From contig CAYVGO010000004.1 of the NCBI GenBank assembly GCA_964450725.1, forward strand, positions 14,404 to 78,403: a stretch of DNA of 64,000 nt, in the 5' to 3' direction. Of the stretch, positions 8,789 to 18,138 are shown in pieces; position 1 is the first letter of the stretch; each line of letters begins with the position of its first letter. This DNA comes from CAYVGO01 sp964450725. GTDB lineage: Bacteria > Bacteroidota > Bacteroidia > Bacteroidales > UBA932. A program made the position numbers and the translations under genes. Under the pieces are notes generated by a model that was given only the letters and a program-made list of their open reading frames with translations, was not told the DNA's origin and did not search any database.

Positions 8789-8829
8789 AAATGTTACCGG
8801 AAATACAGTATTTTCGGTAACATTTTTTT
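8789..8829 (+). terminator. Terminator after the PorE-like gene
   Basis: The stem AATGTTACCG...CGGTAACATT is followed by a run of T, 23 bp past the stop codon. Confidence 0.9.
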
Positions 8830-8889
8830 TAGTGGAGGTTAAAATTCGTTAGAACATTTTTTTTTCATTCGTTATCACAAGTTTTTCAG

Positions 8890-8897
8890 TACTTTTG
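8890..8897 (+). promoter_or_regulatory. Predicted -7 element of the nqr operon
   Basis: TACTTTTG matches TAnnTTTG, 41 bp before nqrA. TTCG 18 bp upstream may serve as a weak -33 element. Confidence 0.5.
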
Positions 8898-8938
8898 TAC
8901 GCCTTTTAATTCGTTTACATATTTATAAATAAAAAGGA

Positions 8939-10285
8939 ATGGAAAAAGTATATAAAATAAAGAAAGGTCTTAGCCTAAAATTAGAGGGACAAGCAGAAAG
9001 AGTGTTGTCTAAAACACTAAAATCTACAGTTTATGCCGTAAAACCTTCCGACTTTAATCAACTTACACCCAAGTTGCTCATTGAAGAAGGTACTAAAGTA
9101 AAAGCCGGAACACCATTGTTTTGTGACAAAAATAACAACAGCATTATATGTACATCTCCGATCAGTGGGACTGTGCAATCTGTAGTTCGAGGTGAAAAAA
9201 GAATTATTTTAGCCGTGACAATTCAAGCAGATGATGAGATGGTATATGAATCTTTTCCTATTCCCCAAGAACTTACACGGGAAAATATTACCAATATTTT
9301 ATTATCTTCCGGTGCATGGTTGTTTTTTAAACAACGTCCATTCAATATTATTGCTGACACAGATAAAATACCAGAACATATTTTTATATCAGGATTTGCT
9401 ACTGCGCCTTTAGCCGCAGACCCTGATTTTTTAGTCAATGGTGAAAAAAGTAATTTTCAAGCAGGAATTGATATTCTTAATAAATTGACGACAGGAAAAG
9501 TACATCTGTCATTACACGCTCATTACCCTCCAAATCCGACATTTGAAAACGTAAAAGGCGTTGAAAAACATTATTTTTCTGGAGTTCATCCGGTTGGAAA
9601 TGTAGGTGTGCAAATTGATAAAATTGCTCCTCTGACAAAAAATAGTAACTATTGGACTATTAATCCACAGCATGTTATTGCGCTGGGTAAATTATTTACA
9701 CAAGGAATTTATGATGTTTCTAAAATTATCGCATTAGCCGGACATGGAGTAGAAAAACCAAGGTATTTTAGAGTAGTTACCGGACTTCACTGCTCTGCAA
9801 TAAAAAATTTGTTGATGACAGACCAACATTATAGAATCATTAGTGGAGATGTATTGACCGGAACTTCCATTGGAGAAGATGGATTTTTAAGTTTTTATGA
9901 TAATGAAATTACAGTTATTCCTGAGGGTGATACCTATGAATTTATGGGTTGGATGATGCCACGGTTTAGTAAATTCTCGGCTTATCGTTCTTATTTTTCA
10001 TGGTTGATGCCCGATAAAGTGTATAACCTAAATACCAACGTCAATGGAGGAGAAAGAGCATTCTTCTTTACAGGTAAATATGAAAAAGTACTTCCGATAG
10101 ATGTTTATGTTACTTATTTAATGAAAGCCATTTTAGCCAATGATATTGACAAAATGGAAGCATTAGGCATTTATGAAGTCGTAGAAGAAGACATCGCACT
10201 ATGTGAATTTATTTGTCCTTCTAAAATTGAAATGCAAAAAATACTTCGACAAGGTATTAATGCCTTATTATCAGAACTATCATAA
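8939..10285 (+). CDS. nqrA: Na+-translocating NADH:quinone reductase subunit A
   Basis: A 448-residue cytoplasmic-face subunit of Na+-NQR, the enzyme that oxidises NADH, reduces quinone and pumps Na+. The N-terminal KIKKGLSLKLEGQAE and the hybrid-motif region with SPISGTVQSVVRGEKR are typical of NqrA. HVIALGKLFTQG and VTGLHCSAIKNLL in the middle are well-conserved segments. Length matches the family. It is the first of six genes in the canonical order A-F, all rightward with gaps of 8-47 bp. An AAAAAGGA stretch just before the ATG may help ribosome binding. The call is firm. Confidence 0.96.
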   Translation: MEKVYKIKKGLSLKLEGQAERVLSKTLKSTVYAVKPSDFNQLTPKLLIEEGTKVKAGTPLFCDKNNNSIICTSPISGTVQSVVRGEKRIILAVTIQADDEMVYESFPIPQELTRENITNILLSSGAWLFFKQRPFNIIADTDKIPEHIFISGFATAPLAADPDFLVNGEKSNFQAGIDILNKLTTGKVHLSLHAHYPPNPTFENVKGVEKHYFSGVHPVGNVGVQIDKIAPLTKNSNYWTINPQHVIALGKLFTQGIYDVSKIIALAGHGVEKPRYFRVVTGLHCSAIKNLLMTDQHYRIISGDVLTGTSIGEDGFLSFYDNEITVIPEGDTYEFMGWMMPRFSKFSAYRSYFSWLMPDKVYNLNTNVNGGERAFFFTGKYEKVLPIDVYVTYLMKAILANDIDKMEALGIYEVVEEDIALCEFICPSKIEMQKILRQGINALLSELS

Positions 10286-10300
10286 TACGATTACATTATA

Positions 10301-11503
10301 ATGAAAGCATTGCGAAATTTTATAGATAAAATCAAGCCGTCTTTTTCAAAAGGAGGAAAATATCATTTTCTTCACTCTACTTTTGATGCTTTTGAGACAT
10401 TTTTATTTGTACCAAAGCGAGTTACTACATCAGGAACTCATATAAAAGATGCCATAGACTCAAAACGAACCATGGTAATAGTAGTGTTAGCAGCATTACC
10501 AGCACTCTTGTTTGGAATGTATAATGCTGGTTTGCAATATTTTATGTCGATAAACCAAGAGGCCACCTTTTGGGAAATGTTTGCTGAAGGCGCATGGCAA
10601 GTACTACCAATTATTATAGTGTGCTATGTTGTAGGGTTGGGGATTGAATTCGCTTCGGCACAAATTAGAGGGCATGAAGTTAACGAAGGTTTCTTGGTAT
10701 CCGGATTTCTTATTCCTTTAATTTTACCGGCAAATATACCTCTATGGACAGTTGCTTTAGCTACTGCTTTTGCCGTAATCATAGGAAAAGAGATTTTTGG
10801 TGGCACCGGAATGAATATTTTTAATCCGGCATTATTAGCACGAGCATTTTTATTTTTTGCTTATCCTTCTCAAATGTCAGGAGATAAGGTGTGGATAAAA
10901 AGTCTCTATGAGTCAAACCCATTTGCAGATGCCACTACGGGAGCAACTCCGTTGGCACAACTTACTACAGGGAATATAACACAACTCCCTAATACTTCTG
11001 ATATGTTTTTTGGGTTTATTCCCGGTTCTATCGGAGAAACGTCGACTTTTTGTATTCTTTTGGGTGCGGTATTACTAATTTATACCGGTGTAGCGAGTTG
11101 GAAGATTATGTTATCTGTTTTTGCAGGGGCATATCTTACAGGATTATTGTTTAATGGCTTAGCAACATTGGAATATTTCCAAGATGATGCTCACCGCATT
11201 TTACATGATTACCTTGCTATTGCTCCTGAAATCCATTTAATGATTGGCGGATTGGCTTTTGGGGCTGTGTTTATGGCTACAGACCCAGTAACAGCAGCGC
11301 AGACCGAACGTGGAAAATGGATTTATGGATTTCTTATTGGAATAATGGTCGTTGTTATTCGGGTATTCAATCCTGCTTATCCCGAAGGAATGATGCTCGC
11401 CATATTATTAATGAATGCTTTTGCACCTCTTATTGACCACTATGTTGTACAAGGCAACATCAATAAAAGGCTAAAAAGAGCAATACAACATACTAAAAAT
11501 TAA
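10301..11503 (+). CDS. nqrB: Na+-translocating NADH:quinone reductase subunit B
   Basis: A 400-residue integral membrane subunit of Na+-NQR, related to RnfD. Several hydrophobic helices are evident from about residue 57 onward. DATTGATPLAQ near 210-220 contains the Thr expected to carry covalent FMN through a phosphoester bond (DxxxGAT motif). GGTGMNIFNPALLARAF is highly conserved in the family. NqrB holds part of the Na+ path and the quinone site. It begins 15 bp after nqrA. Confidence 0.96.
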   Translation: MKALRNFIDKIKPSFSKGGKYHFLHSTFDAFETFLFVPKRVTTSGTHIKDAIDSKRTMVIVVLAALPALLFGMYNAGLQYFMSINQEATFWEMFAEGAWQVLPIIIVCYVVGLGIEFASAQIRGHEVNEGFLVSGFLIPLILPANIPLWTVALATAFAVIIGKEIFGGTGMNIFNPALLARAFLFFAYPSQMSGDKVWIKSLYESNPFADATTGATPLAQLTTGNITQLPNTSDMFFGFIPGSIGETSTFCILLGAVLLIYTGVASWKIMLSVFAGAYLTGLLFNGLATLEYFQDDAHRILHDYLAIAPEIHLMIGGLAFGAVFMATDPVTAAQTERGKWIYGFLIGIMVVVIRVFNPAYPEGMMLAILLMNAFAPLIDHYVVQGNINKRLKRAIQHTKN

Positions 11504-11522
11504 CCAGTAAAACTATAGAGTA

Positions 11523-12341
11523 ATGAACAAGAATAGTAATCTATATACGTTTTTATATTCTATCATCATGGTAGTAGTTGTTGCAGTATTACTTGCTGTA
11601 GCGTACTCATTTTTAAAACCTTATCAGTTGAAAAATATTGAAATAGATAAAAAATATAATATTTTGTTATCTGTTCATCAAGCACAAGGTGCTGACACTG
11701 TTCAAAATAGGGATTCATATATTGAAAATGAATATAAGCAATACATTACAAACGCTTTTGCTATCGACATGAATGGAAATTTGGTTGCCGGTATTGATGG
11801 GTTTAATGTTAATATTGCCAAAGAAATTAGTAAATTTAATAAGGGTGATAATAATATCACATTGCCCGTTTTTGAGTGCCAATTGCAAGGTGCAGTAAAA
11901 AAATATATTTTTCCACTTACGGGTAAAGGACTTTGGGGACCTATTTGGGGATATATTTCTTTAAATGAAGATATGAATACAATATCTGGTGTTGTCTTTG
12001 ATCATAAAGGTGAAACGCCCGGATTGGGAGCAGAAATTACAACCTCCAAATTTAGAAGTACGTTTGAAGGAAAAACTATTTTTGAAGGAAAAACGTTTAC
12101 TTCTATTCATGTTGTTAAAAATGGAACTGCAACGCTTGATGCACATACGGTTGACGGTATTTCAGGAGGAACACTGACAAGTAAAGGTGTAAATGATATG
12201 CTATACAATGTATTACAACTTTATAGACCTTATATCACAAAAGTTATGGCAGAAAAAGTTCAAGTGATAAAAATTGACTCTACCATTGTAACACAAGATT
12301 CAGTTCAACTTCAACCGATACCAACGACACCTAATATCTAA
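11523..12341 (+). CDS. nqrC: Na+-translocating NADH:quinone reductase subunit C
   Basis: A 272-residue subunit with one N-terminal membrane helix (about residues 9-31) and a periplasmic FMN-binding domain. GETPGLGAEI and the covalent flavin motif DGISGGTLTS (about 211-220, attachment Thr at 217) are present. The usual motif is SGAT, so Gly replaces Ala here; this is probably harmless. The last 20 residues are a Thr/Gln/Pro-rich tail beyond the domain. It starts 19 bp after nqrB. Confidence 0.95.
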   Translation: MNKNSNLYTFLYSIIMVVVVAVLLAVAYSFLKPYQLKNIEIDKKYNILLSVHQAQGADTVQNRDSYIENEYKQYITNAFAIDMNGNLVAGIDGFNVNIAKEISKFNKGDNNITLPVFECQLQGAVKKYIFPLTGKGLWGPIWGYISLNEDMNTISGVVFDHKGETPGLGAEITTSKFRSTFEGKTIFEGKTFTSIHVVKNGTATLDAHTVDGISGGTLTSKGVNDMLYNVLQLYRPYITKVMAEKVQVIKIDSTIVTQDSVQLQPIPTTPNI

Positions 12342-12388
12342 TAAGTTAGATTGGCATTCATAATATAAATCGTTATAAAAAATATTAT

Positions 12389-13045
12389 ATGGCTACAAAA
12401 GAAAAAGAACCTTTATTTTCGAGCAAAAACTTAGGGTTACTCACATCTCCTATATCTAAGGCTAACCCCATCACCATTCTTGTTTTAGGTATTTGTTCGG
12501 CATTGGCTGTAACCGTAAAATTAGAGCCGGCAGTAGTTATGGCAATTTCAGTAACAATTGTTACTGCTTTTTCGAATCTTGTCATATCACTTTTACGCAA
12601 TACTATTCCTTCTCGAATTCGTATTATAGTACAGTTAGTAGTAGTGGCCGCGCTTGTAATTTTGGTTGACCAAATTTTAAAGGCATACGTTTATCAGGTA
12701 AGTAAGCAGTTAAGTGTATTTGTGGGCTTGATTATAACGAACTGTATTGTTATGGGTCGCTTAGAGGCATTTGCATTAGGAAATCCCCCCATTCCCTCTT
12801 TTTTAGACGGATTTGGCAACGGATTGGGGTATGGATTAATTTTAGTCATTGTAGGTTTTATTAGAGAGTTGTTTGGTAATGGTACTGTTTGGAATATCCG
12901 TATTATCCCTGAATCATTTTACATGTCTGAAGGCGGACACTATTTAAATAACGGACTTGTTATATTGCCTCCCATGGCACTCATTTTAGTAGGCATCATT
13001 ATTTGGGTACAACGTGCCAATAACAAAAGTTTAATTGAAAAATAG
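12389..13045 (+). CDS. nqrD: Na+-translocating NADH:quinone reductase subunit D
   Basis: A 218-residue membrane protein of six helices, homologous to RnfE and Nqr[34 protein letters not shown] and [11 protein letters not shown] are family signatures; the inverted-repeat pair NqrD/NqrE forms a central part of the electron and Na+ path with a buried Fe-S centre. Cys residues in LGICSAL and ITNCIV fit the reported iron ligands. The gap to nqrC is 47 bp, the largest in the operon. Confidence 0.95.
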   Translation: MATKEKEPLFSSKNLGLLTSPISKANPITILVLGICSALAVTVKLEPAVVMAISVTIVTAFSNLVISLLRNTIPSRIRIIVQLVVVAALVILVDQILKAYVYQVSKQLSVFVGLIITNCIVMGRLEAFALGNPPIPSFLDGFGNGLGYGLILVIVGFIRELFGNGTVWNIRIIPESFYMSEGGHYLNNGLVILPPMALILVGIIIWVQRANNKSLIEK

Positions 13046-13053
13046 TTTAGAAT

Positions 13054-13665
13054 ATGGAAAATGTTATTTCTATTTTTATCCGATCTATCTTCGTAGATAA
13101 TATGATATTCGCATTCTTTCTTGGAATGTGTTCGTTTTTAGCAGTATCTAAAAATGTAAAAACATCTTTAGGATTAGGATTAGCCGTTATTTTTGTTTTA
13201 GTATGTACAGTGGTACTCAATTATTTGCTTAACGTTTACATTTTAGAACCCGGAGCATTAGTTTGGCTTGACGAAAGTTTAAAGGATGTTGATCTCTCAT
13301 TTTTAAGTTTAATAATTTTCATAGCTGTAGTCGCTTCATTTGTACAAATTGTAGAAATGATTGTAGAGCGTTTTGCTCCGGCACTCTATGCTTCATTGGG
13401 AATATTTTTACCTCTTATTGCCGTAAACTGCGCAATTTTGGGAGGAACTTTATTTATGCAAGAAAGAAATTATGAATCGGTAGCAGAAGTAACAGCATTT
13501 GGTTTAGGCTCCGGAATTGGTTGGGCATTAGCGATTGTTGCCATTGCCGCCATTCGTGAAAAAATGAGTTATTCTAATGTGCCGGCTCCGTTAAAAGGGC
13601 TTGGAATTACTTTCATTCTTACGGGGTTAATGGCTATTGCATTCATGAGTTTTTTAGGAATATAA
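13054..13665 (+). CDS. nqrE: Na+-translocating NADH:quinone reductase subunit E
   Basis: A 203-residue membrane subunit, homologue of RnfA and partner of NqrD. It begins with [26 protein letters not shown] and holds [13 protein letters not shown], each with a conserved Cys expected to ligate the shared intramembrane iron centre. [19 protein letters not shown] closes the typical pattern. It starts 8 bp after nqrD, consistent with coupled expression. Confidence 0.96.
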   Translation: MENVISIFIRSIFVDNMIFAFFLGMCSFLAVSKNVKTSLGLGLAVIFVLVCTVVLNYLLNVYILEPGALVWLDESLKDVDLSFLSLIIFIAVVASFVQIVEMIVERFAPALYASLGIFLPLIAVNCAILGGTLFMQERNYESVAEVTAFGLGSGIGWALAIVAIAAIREKMSYSNVPAPLKGLGITFILTGLMAIAFMSFLGI

Positions 13666-13680
13666 AAAAATATATAGATT

Positions 13681-14931
13681 ATGGAAAGTGTACTTACAAC
13701 CATTGTTGCTGTTGTTGTATTTTTGACGGTTATTCTTATTCTTGTAGGACTTTTACTATACGTAAAAAGTAAACTGACATCGGCAGAAAAAGTAACAATT
13801 AAAATCAATGATGGGACAAAAACATTAGAAGTAAATGGAGGAAGTTCTATACTTTCTACATTGTCAGACAATGGTATTTTTTTGCCTTCAGCTTGTGGCG
13901 GTGGCGGTACTTGCGGAATGTGTAAATGTCAGGTTTTACAGGGAGGAGGTTCAATACTACCTACGGAAACAGGATTTTTTTCTCGCAAACAACAAGCAGA
14001 CCATTGGCGATTAGGTTGTCAGGTAAAAGTAAAAGAAAGTATTGACTTACATATTCATAAAGAAATCTTGGGAATTAAAAAATGGGAATGTGAAGTGGTT
14101 TCTAATAATAATGTAGCCTCTTTCATCAAAGAATTTGTAGTAAAATTACCTGAAGGTGAGTTTTTGGACTTTAAGTCAGGTGGATATATTCAAATTGACA
14201 TTCCAAAATGTTCTGTAGATTTTTCAAAAGACATAGAAGTTGACCAACGTTTTCATTCAGTATGGGATAGTATGGGCTTATGGAAATTGTTCATGAAAAA
14301 TTCTTCTCCCACATTCAGGGCCTATTCTATGGCAAATCATCCTGCAGAAGGGAATATCATAATGTTAAATATCCGTATTGCGACTCCACCTTGGGATAGG
14401 GCTAAAAACGGATTTGCGAATGTAAATCCCGGAATTTGTTCTTCTTATATTTTTTCTCGAAAACCGGGAGATAAGGTTACGATTTCCGGACCTTACGGAG
14501 AATTTTTCTTAAAAGACACTGACCGTGAGATGATGTTTATTGGTGGTGGAGCAGGAATGGCTCCGATGCGTTCTCACATTTTCCATTTATTTCACACCCT
14601 CAAAACAGGACGTAAAGTTACATTTTGGTATGGTGCAAGATCTAAAAGTGAAATTTTTTATGAGGAAGATTTTAGAAAGATAGAAAAAATGTTTCCTAAT
14701 TTCACCTTTACTATTGCTCTTTCTGAACCATTACCCGAAGATAATTGGACTGGACCGGTAGGATTTATCCATAAAGTGATTGCTGACAAGTATTTGAATC
14801 AACATAAGTTTCCGGAAGATATTGAATACTATCTTTGTGGGCCTCCGATGATGACAGGTGCAGTAACAAAAATGCTTGATAACTTGGGAGTTCCAGAAGA
14901 AATGGTGATGTTTGATAACTTCGGCTCTTAA
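13681..14931 (+). CDS. nqrF: Na+-translocating NADH:quinone reductase subunit F
   Basis: The 416-residue NADH-oxidising subunit. One N-terminal helix anchors it (residues 5-27). A ferredoxin domain follows, with [2Fe-2S] ligands Cys72, Cys78, Cys81 and Cys113 (CGGGGTCGMCKC, GCQVK). The FAD domain has RAYSMAN, and the NADH domain has GGGAGMAPMRS and YYLCGPPMM. It takes hydride from NADH and passes single electrons to NqrC or the D/E iron centre. It is the last gene of the operon, followed by a terminator. Confidence 0.97.
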   Translation: MESVLTTIVAVVVFLTVILILVGLLLYVKSKLTSAEKVTIKINDGTKTLEVNGGSSILSTLSDNGIFLPSACGGGGTCGMCKCQVLQGGGSILPTETGFFSRKQQADHWRLGCQVKVKESIDLHIHKEILGIKKWECEVVSNNNVASFIKEFVVKLPEGEFLDFKSGGYIQIDIPKCSVDFSKDIEVDQRFHSVWDSMGLWKLFMKNSSPTFRAYSMANHPAEGNIIMLNIRIATPPWDRAKNGFANVNPGICSSYIFSRKPGDKVTISGPYGEFFLKDTDREMMFIGGGAGMAPMRSHIFHLFHTLKTGRKVTFWYGARSKSEIFYEEDFRKIEKMFPNFTFTIALSEPLPEDNWTGPVGFIHKVIADKYLNQHKFPEDIEYYLCGPPMMTGAVTKMLDNLGVPEEMVMFDNFGS

Positions 14932-14959
14932 AATATTATTGAATATAATTTTACATTGT

Positions 14960-14992
14960 ATTGCATGCCCCTCAAGGTATGCAATTTTTTAT
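14960..14992 (+). terminator. Terminator of the nqr operon
   Basis: The stem ATTGCATGCC / GGTATGCAAT with a 6-nt loop is followed by a T run, 29 bp after the nqrF stop. It precedes the ATG of the ankyrin gene, which supports placing that start at 15004. Confidence 0.88.
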
Positions 14993-15003
14993 TAGTCTTT
15001 TAT

Positions 15004-15528
15004 ATGCAATCAATTTTCCTCCTACTTCTTTTCTTACTTTGTTCAATCTCAATTTGGGCTCAAACTATCTTTGATGATGTTAGAAATAATGACGTAGTAA
15101 AAGTTAATCAATATATTAAATCAGGATGTAATATTGACACGGTCAATGAAAAAAATTACTCCCTTTTAATATTAGCAGTATATAATAATAGTTATGATGT
15201 AGTAGGCGCACTTCTTAAACATTCAGCAAACACCGAATTGCAAGACTTTTCAGGAAATACGGCGTTGATGGGAGCATGCTACAAAGGTTATGAAAAGATA
15301 GTAACTTTGTTATTGGAGTACAAAGCAAATCCCAATACCCTAAATTACAATGATGCTAATGCTTTATTCTTTGCAGCAACGTTTGGACATAAGTCTATTG
15401 TAGAGATTTTACTGCAACATAAAGTCAATGTTTTTCAAAAAGATGGTTTTGGAAAAACGGCCTTGGATTATGCCATAGGTCAAGAGCATGAAGAGATTGC
15501 AGCATTATTGGAAAATGCTATGAAGTGA
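15004..15528 (+). CDS. Exported ankyrin-repeat protein
   Basis: About 174 residues with a Sec signal peptide (MQSIFLLLLFLLCSISIWAQ) followed by ankyrin repeats. Typical units are NEKNYSLLILAVYNNSYDVVGALLKH, DFSGNTALMGACYKGYEKIVTLLLEY (described here by their LLL/AC helices) and DGFGKTALDYAIGQEHEEIAALLE. Ankyrin stacks bind proteins; the partner is unknown. I chose the ATG at 15004 because the signal peptide begins there and an upstream in-frame ATG lies before the nqr terminator hairpin. The 3' end overlaps the converging mnmH gene by 11 bp. Confidence 0.8.
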   Translation: MQSIFLLLLFLLCSISIWAQTIFDDVRNNDVVKVNQYIKSGCNIDTVNEKNYSLLILAVYNNSYDVVGALLKHSANTELQDFSGNTALMGACYKGYEKIVTLLLEYKANPNTLNYNDANALFFAATFGHKSIVEILLQHKVNVFQKDGFGKTALDYAIGQEHEEIAALLENAMK

Positions 15529-16552
15529 AATGAGCATTCTTTTGACCATACTTTTGTAACGACTTTACGATAATATCCATGTCAAGCGTTTTAAAAGTTA
15601 TTGAGTGCAGTAATGATGGGTTACGACTATTTTTTCCTTTTTCATAGGTATTGTCGTAATAGTATAATAATATTTTGACACACTCATTCAAATTTCCGGT
15701 TTTGCAGTATTGTAATGCTTCTTGTGCTTTATCGTAGCCCAATCGTTTGGTAATTTTACTGATGGCATCGCAAAGTTGTGAGATTTCGTAATGTCCGTAA
15801 TGGTTTAATATTGTTTCTATCCGTAACTCCAATGGGAAATCAATAAAAACAGTACGACTTGTCCTTATTTGATTGAAAAACTCAGTAGGAATGATGACTT
15901 TGCCAATCGTACGGCTTTCATCTTCTATCCAAATAGGTTTATTATTATCCAAGAGTTCTAAATGATAAAACAGTTGGTTTTCAAACATTTCCGTAGTTGG
16001 TTGTTCTCCTTTTCCTATTCCTCCAAATGCAGAACCTCGATGGTTGGCTAAAAATTCTAAATCTATTATCTGCTCTCCTGCTTGTTGTAAACATTCTAAA
16101 ATCTCTGTTTTTCCACAGCCTGTTTTTCCTCCCAAAATAATTAAAGGATAAGTTTTTTGAAAAGAATTTAACACATAGTTACGAAATGCCTTATAACCGC
16201 CCTCTAAGATAAAGCATTTTTTGCCTGATTGTTCAAAAAGCCAAGCCAAAGAATTACTTCTCATTCCTCCACGGAAACAATAAAGGTAAAGTTCCTCCGG
16301 AAAATGTTCCACTTGCTTTACCCAAGTCGCCATTTTGGGTGCTACAAATTCCAACCCTTTAACGACGGCTTGGTGTTTCCCTACCTGCTTGTAAATTGTT
16401 CCTACTATGGCTCTTTCATTGTCATCAAAAAGCGGAATATTTACTGCTCCAACAATATGTCCTTTAGTAAATTCTGATGGCGAACGGACATCAATTATCA
16501 TCTTTTTTTCTGATGATGACAAAAAATCAGAAACTGCAAGTTGAGTCGGCAT
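15518..16552 (-). CDS. mnmH: tRNA 2-selenouridine/geranyl-2-thiouridine synthase
   Basis: A 344-residue cytoplasmic enzyme that replaces sulfur by selenium at position 2 of the wobble uridine in some tRNAs, through a geranylated intermediate. An N-terminal rhodanese domain (1-105) has DVRSPSEF and the active-site loop YCFRGGMRS with Cys92. The C-terminal P-loop domain has GGKTGCGKTE at 141-150. This two-domain arrangement is diagnostic for MnmH (SelU/YbbB). It follows a tiny T9SS-sorted protein gene by 4 bp. No selD (selenophosphate synthase) lies in the window. Confidence 0.93.
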   Translation of the reverse strand: MPTQLAVSDFLSSSEKKMIIDVRSPSEFTKGHIVGAVNIPLFDDNERAIVGTIYKQVGKHQAVVKGLEFVAPKMATWVKQVEHFPEELYLYCFRGGMRSNSLAWLFEQSGKKCFILEGGYKAFRNYVLNSFQKTYPLIILGGKTGCGKTEILECLQQAGEQIIDLEFLANHRGSAFGGIGKGEQPTTEMFENQLFYHLELLDNNKPIWIEDESRTIGKVIIPTEFFNQIRTSRTVFIDFPLELRIETILNHYGHYEISQLCDAISKITKRLGYDKAQEALQYCKTGNLNECVKILLYYYDNTYEKGKNSRNPSLLHSITFKTLDMDIIVKSLQKYGQKNAHFTS

Positions 16553-16556
16553 CGGA

Positions 16557-16895
16557 TTATTTTTTTATAATAATGCCTGTAGTGATAGATTGTTGATTGA
16601 TGGTAATGTTGTAAAGATATTGATCTGCCGAGAAATCGGCAATATCAATTTGCTTTTCTAATTCTTCATACAAATTGACCACTTTCTTTAATACACCGTA
16701 ACGATTAAAAATTTCAATACTACCGGTAAAAGATTGGTTGAACTTAAAAGTAACATATTCTTTTGCCGGATTAGGATATACCTTAACTTTCTTAACGATT
16801 TCTTCGTATTTATCTTTCTCTGTTGGGAGGGTGTGTTGTGCTTGAATAGCAATAATGGTAAGGCAAAATAAAATAAGAAGTAGTGATTTTTTCAT
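16557..16895 (-). CDS. Small secreted protein made almost only of a T9SS C-terminal sorting domain
   Basis: About 112 residues: a Sec signal peptide (MKKSLLLILFCLTIIAIQAQ), a linker of some 18 residues, then a type A T9SS sorting domain from about residue 36 to the end. YPNPAKEYVTFKF, IEIFNRYGVL, and the final LYNITINQQ...GIIIKK are the usual conserved blocks. Normally this domain ends a large cargo protein; here there is no cargo. It could be a remnant, a small surface peptide, or a decoy substrate. The ATG at 16893-16895 is preferred to a TTG six bases upstream. It lies 4 bp before mnmH and 79 bp after the thioesterase gene. Confidence 0.8.
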   Translation of the reverse strand: MKKSLLLILFCLTIIAIQAQHTLPTEKDKYEEIVKKVKVYPNPAKEYVTFKFNQSFTGSIEIFNRYGVLKKVVNLYEELEKQIDIADFSADQYLYNITINQQSITTGIIIKK

Positions 16896-16974
16896 AAGCA
16901 AATAAATTTTAATGAATATCCTATGGAATTCCGCACATCAAACATGTTTGTTCTGTAAATAGTTTAATGTAGGT

Positions 16975-17382
16975 TTATGTAAAAAACGGCTCTAATGTTT
17001 CTAAAAATTTTTTAGGCGCGGCAATAGGTTTAAAGTCGGATTTACGGACAAATACAAGTTTTGTAGATGCTTCTGTGAGTAACAGGTTATCTTGATTATA
17101 TACTTCATATTCAAAATGAATACGAACTAAGGGTTTCTCCTTTATCATGACACGAACGGTTAACAAATCATCATATTTTGCAGAAGCAATATATTTGACG
17201 TACATTTCGGTAACAGGCATGGCAATTCCGGCAGTTTCCATATCAAGGTAAAGTAACCCTAATTGGCGCAATGCTTCTGTGCGTGCAACTTCAAAATAGA
17301 GAGGATAATTACCATAATAAACGACCCTCATTTGGTCAGTCTCTCCATAACGTACTCGTATTTGTATATCTGTGCTGAACAT
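16975..17382 (-). CDS. Hotdog-fold acyl-CoA thioesterase (YbgC/FcbC family)
   Basis: A 135-residue 4HBT-type thioesterase expected to hydrolyse acyl-CoA or acyl-ACP thioesters in the cytoplasm. VRYGETDQMRVVYYGNYPLYFE near the N-terminus holds the catalytic Asp of the family (in the usual form DTDxxGVVYHxNY). The helix EVARTEALRQLGL and the strand IHFEYEVYNQ fit the fold. It follows gldF by 8 bp on the same strand, so it belongs to the lpxB-led block. Substrate unknown. Confidence 0.88.
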   Translation of the reverse strand: MFSTDIQIRVRYGETDQMRVVYYGNYPLYFEVARTEALRQLGLLYLDMETAGIAMPVTEMYVKYIASAKYDDLLTVRVMIKEKPLVRIHFEYEVYNQDNLLLTEASTKLVFVRKSDFKPIAAPKKFLETLEPFFT

Positions 17383-17390
17383 GGTAAAGA

Positions 17391-18119
17391 TTAATGAGTG
17401 TATCTTGTAAGAGAGTGCTTTGTAAGCACTAAAAAAAGAAAAATAACGGATATAAAGTAGATAATATCCCGACTGTGAATAATCCCTCTGCTGATAGCGT
17501 CATAATGTTCTTGGGCGCTAAATAATAATAATGTTGAGGCTATGCTTTTCATTGAAACCATTGCCGACAATCCGTCAAATCCGAGATATAGAAAAAAGGA
17601 TAACGAAAGCGATAAAAGAAAGGAGATGATGGGATTACTTACGCATGTTGAACAAAAAATCCCTATGGCGGCAAATGTTGTTCCGACGAGCAAAAGTCCA
17701 ATATATCCTCCCAAAGTAGCCGCTTTATCTATCGTACCGTCAGAAGAAAGAAAAGAAATTATACCGAGATATATCAATGAAATGACAAGGGTCAAGATTA
17801 ATATCACAATTACTGCAAAATATTTACCCAAAATAAGTGATGAAGTACTAATAGGTTTGGTGAGCAGTAATTCTATGGTTCCTGTTTTCTTTTCTTCGGC
17901 AAAAAGACGCATCGTAGTAGCGGGAATTAGAATCAGTAATAACCAAGGAGCCAGCATAAAAAACGGTTCTAATGTTACTGCTCCTACGGAAAAAATATTG
18001 AGTTGACTTTCTGAGAATGATAAAAACCAAGTGTTGGCAATAAAGAATATTGCCAACACTACACCAATACTGAAAGAAGATAATTGATTCTTAAGTTCAG
18101 ATTTCAATACAACAAACAT
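17391..18119 (-). CDS. gldF: GldF-like ABC transporter permease
   Basis: A 242-residue membrane protein of six helices. The N-terminal MFVVLKSELKNQLSSF, then EEKKTGTIELLLTKPIS and LGKYFAVIVILILTL, match GldF, the permease of the gliding-motility-associated ABC transporter of Bacteroidota, also present in non-gliding T9SS species. It would work with GldG (periplasmic/auxiliary) and the ATPase GldA. Neither is adjacent: the next gene downstream is a thioesterase. Thus the symbol rests on sequence resemblance only. It lies 19 bp after the SpoIID-like gene. Confidence 0.78.
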   Translation of the reverse strand: MFVVLKSELKNQLSSFSIGVVLAIFFIANTWFLSFSESQLNIFSVGAVTLEPFFMLAPWLLLILIPATTMRLFAEEKKTGTIELLLTKPISTSSLILGKYFAVIVILILTLVISLIYLGIISFLSSDGTIDKAATLGGYIGLLLVGTTFAAIGIFCSTCVSNPIISFLLSLSLSFFLYLGFDGLSAMVSMKSIASTLLLFSAQEHYDAISRGIIHSRDIIYFISVIFLFLVLTKHSLTRYTH

Positions 18120-18138
18120 GATTTTTTGTTTAGTATTT

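Noticed and set aside
17542..18006. 154-codon plus-strand frame
   Set aside because: Antisense shadow of gldF, composed of reversed hydrophobic codons.
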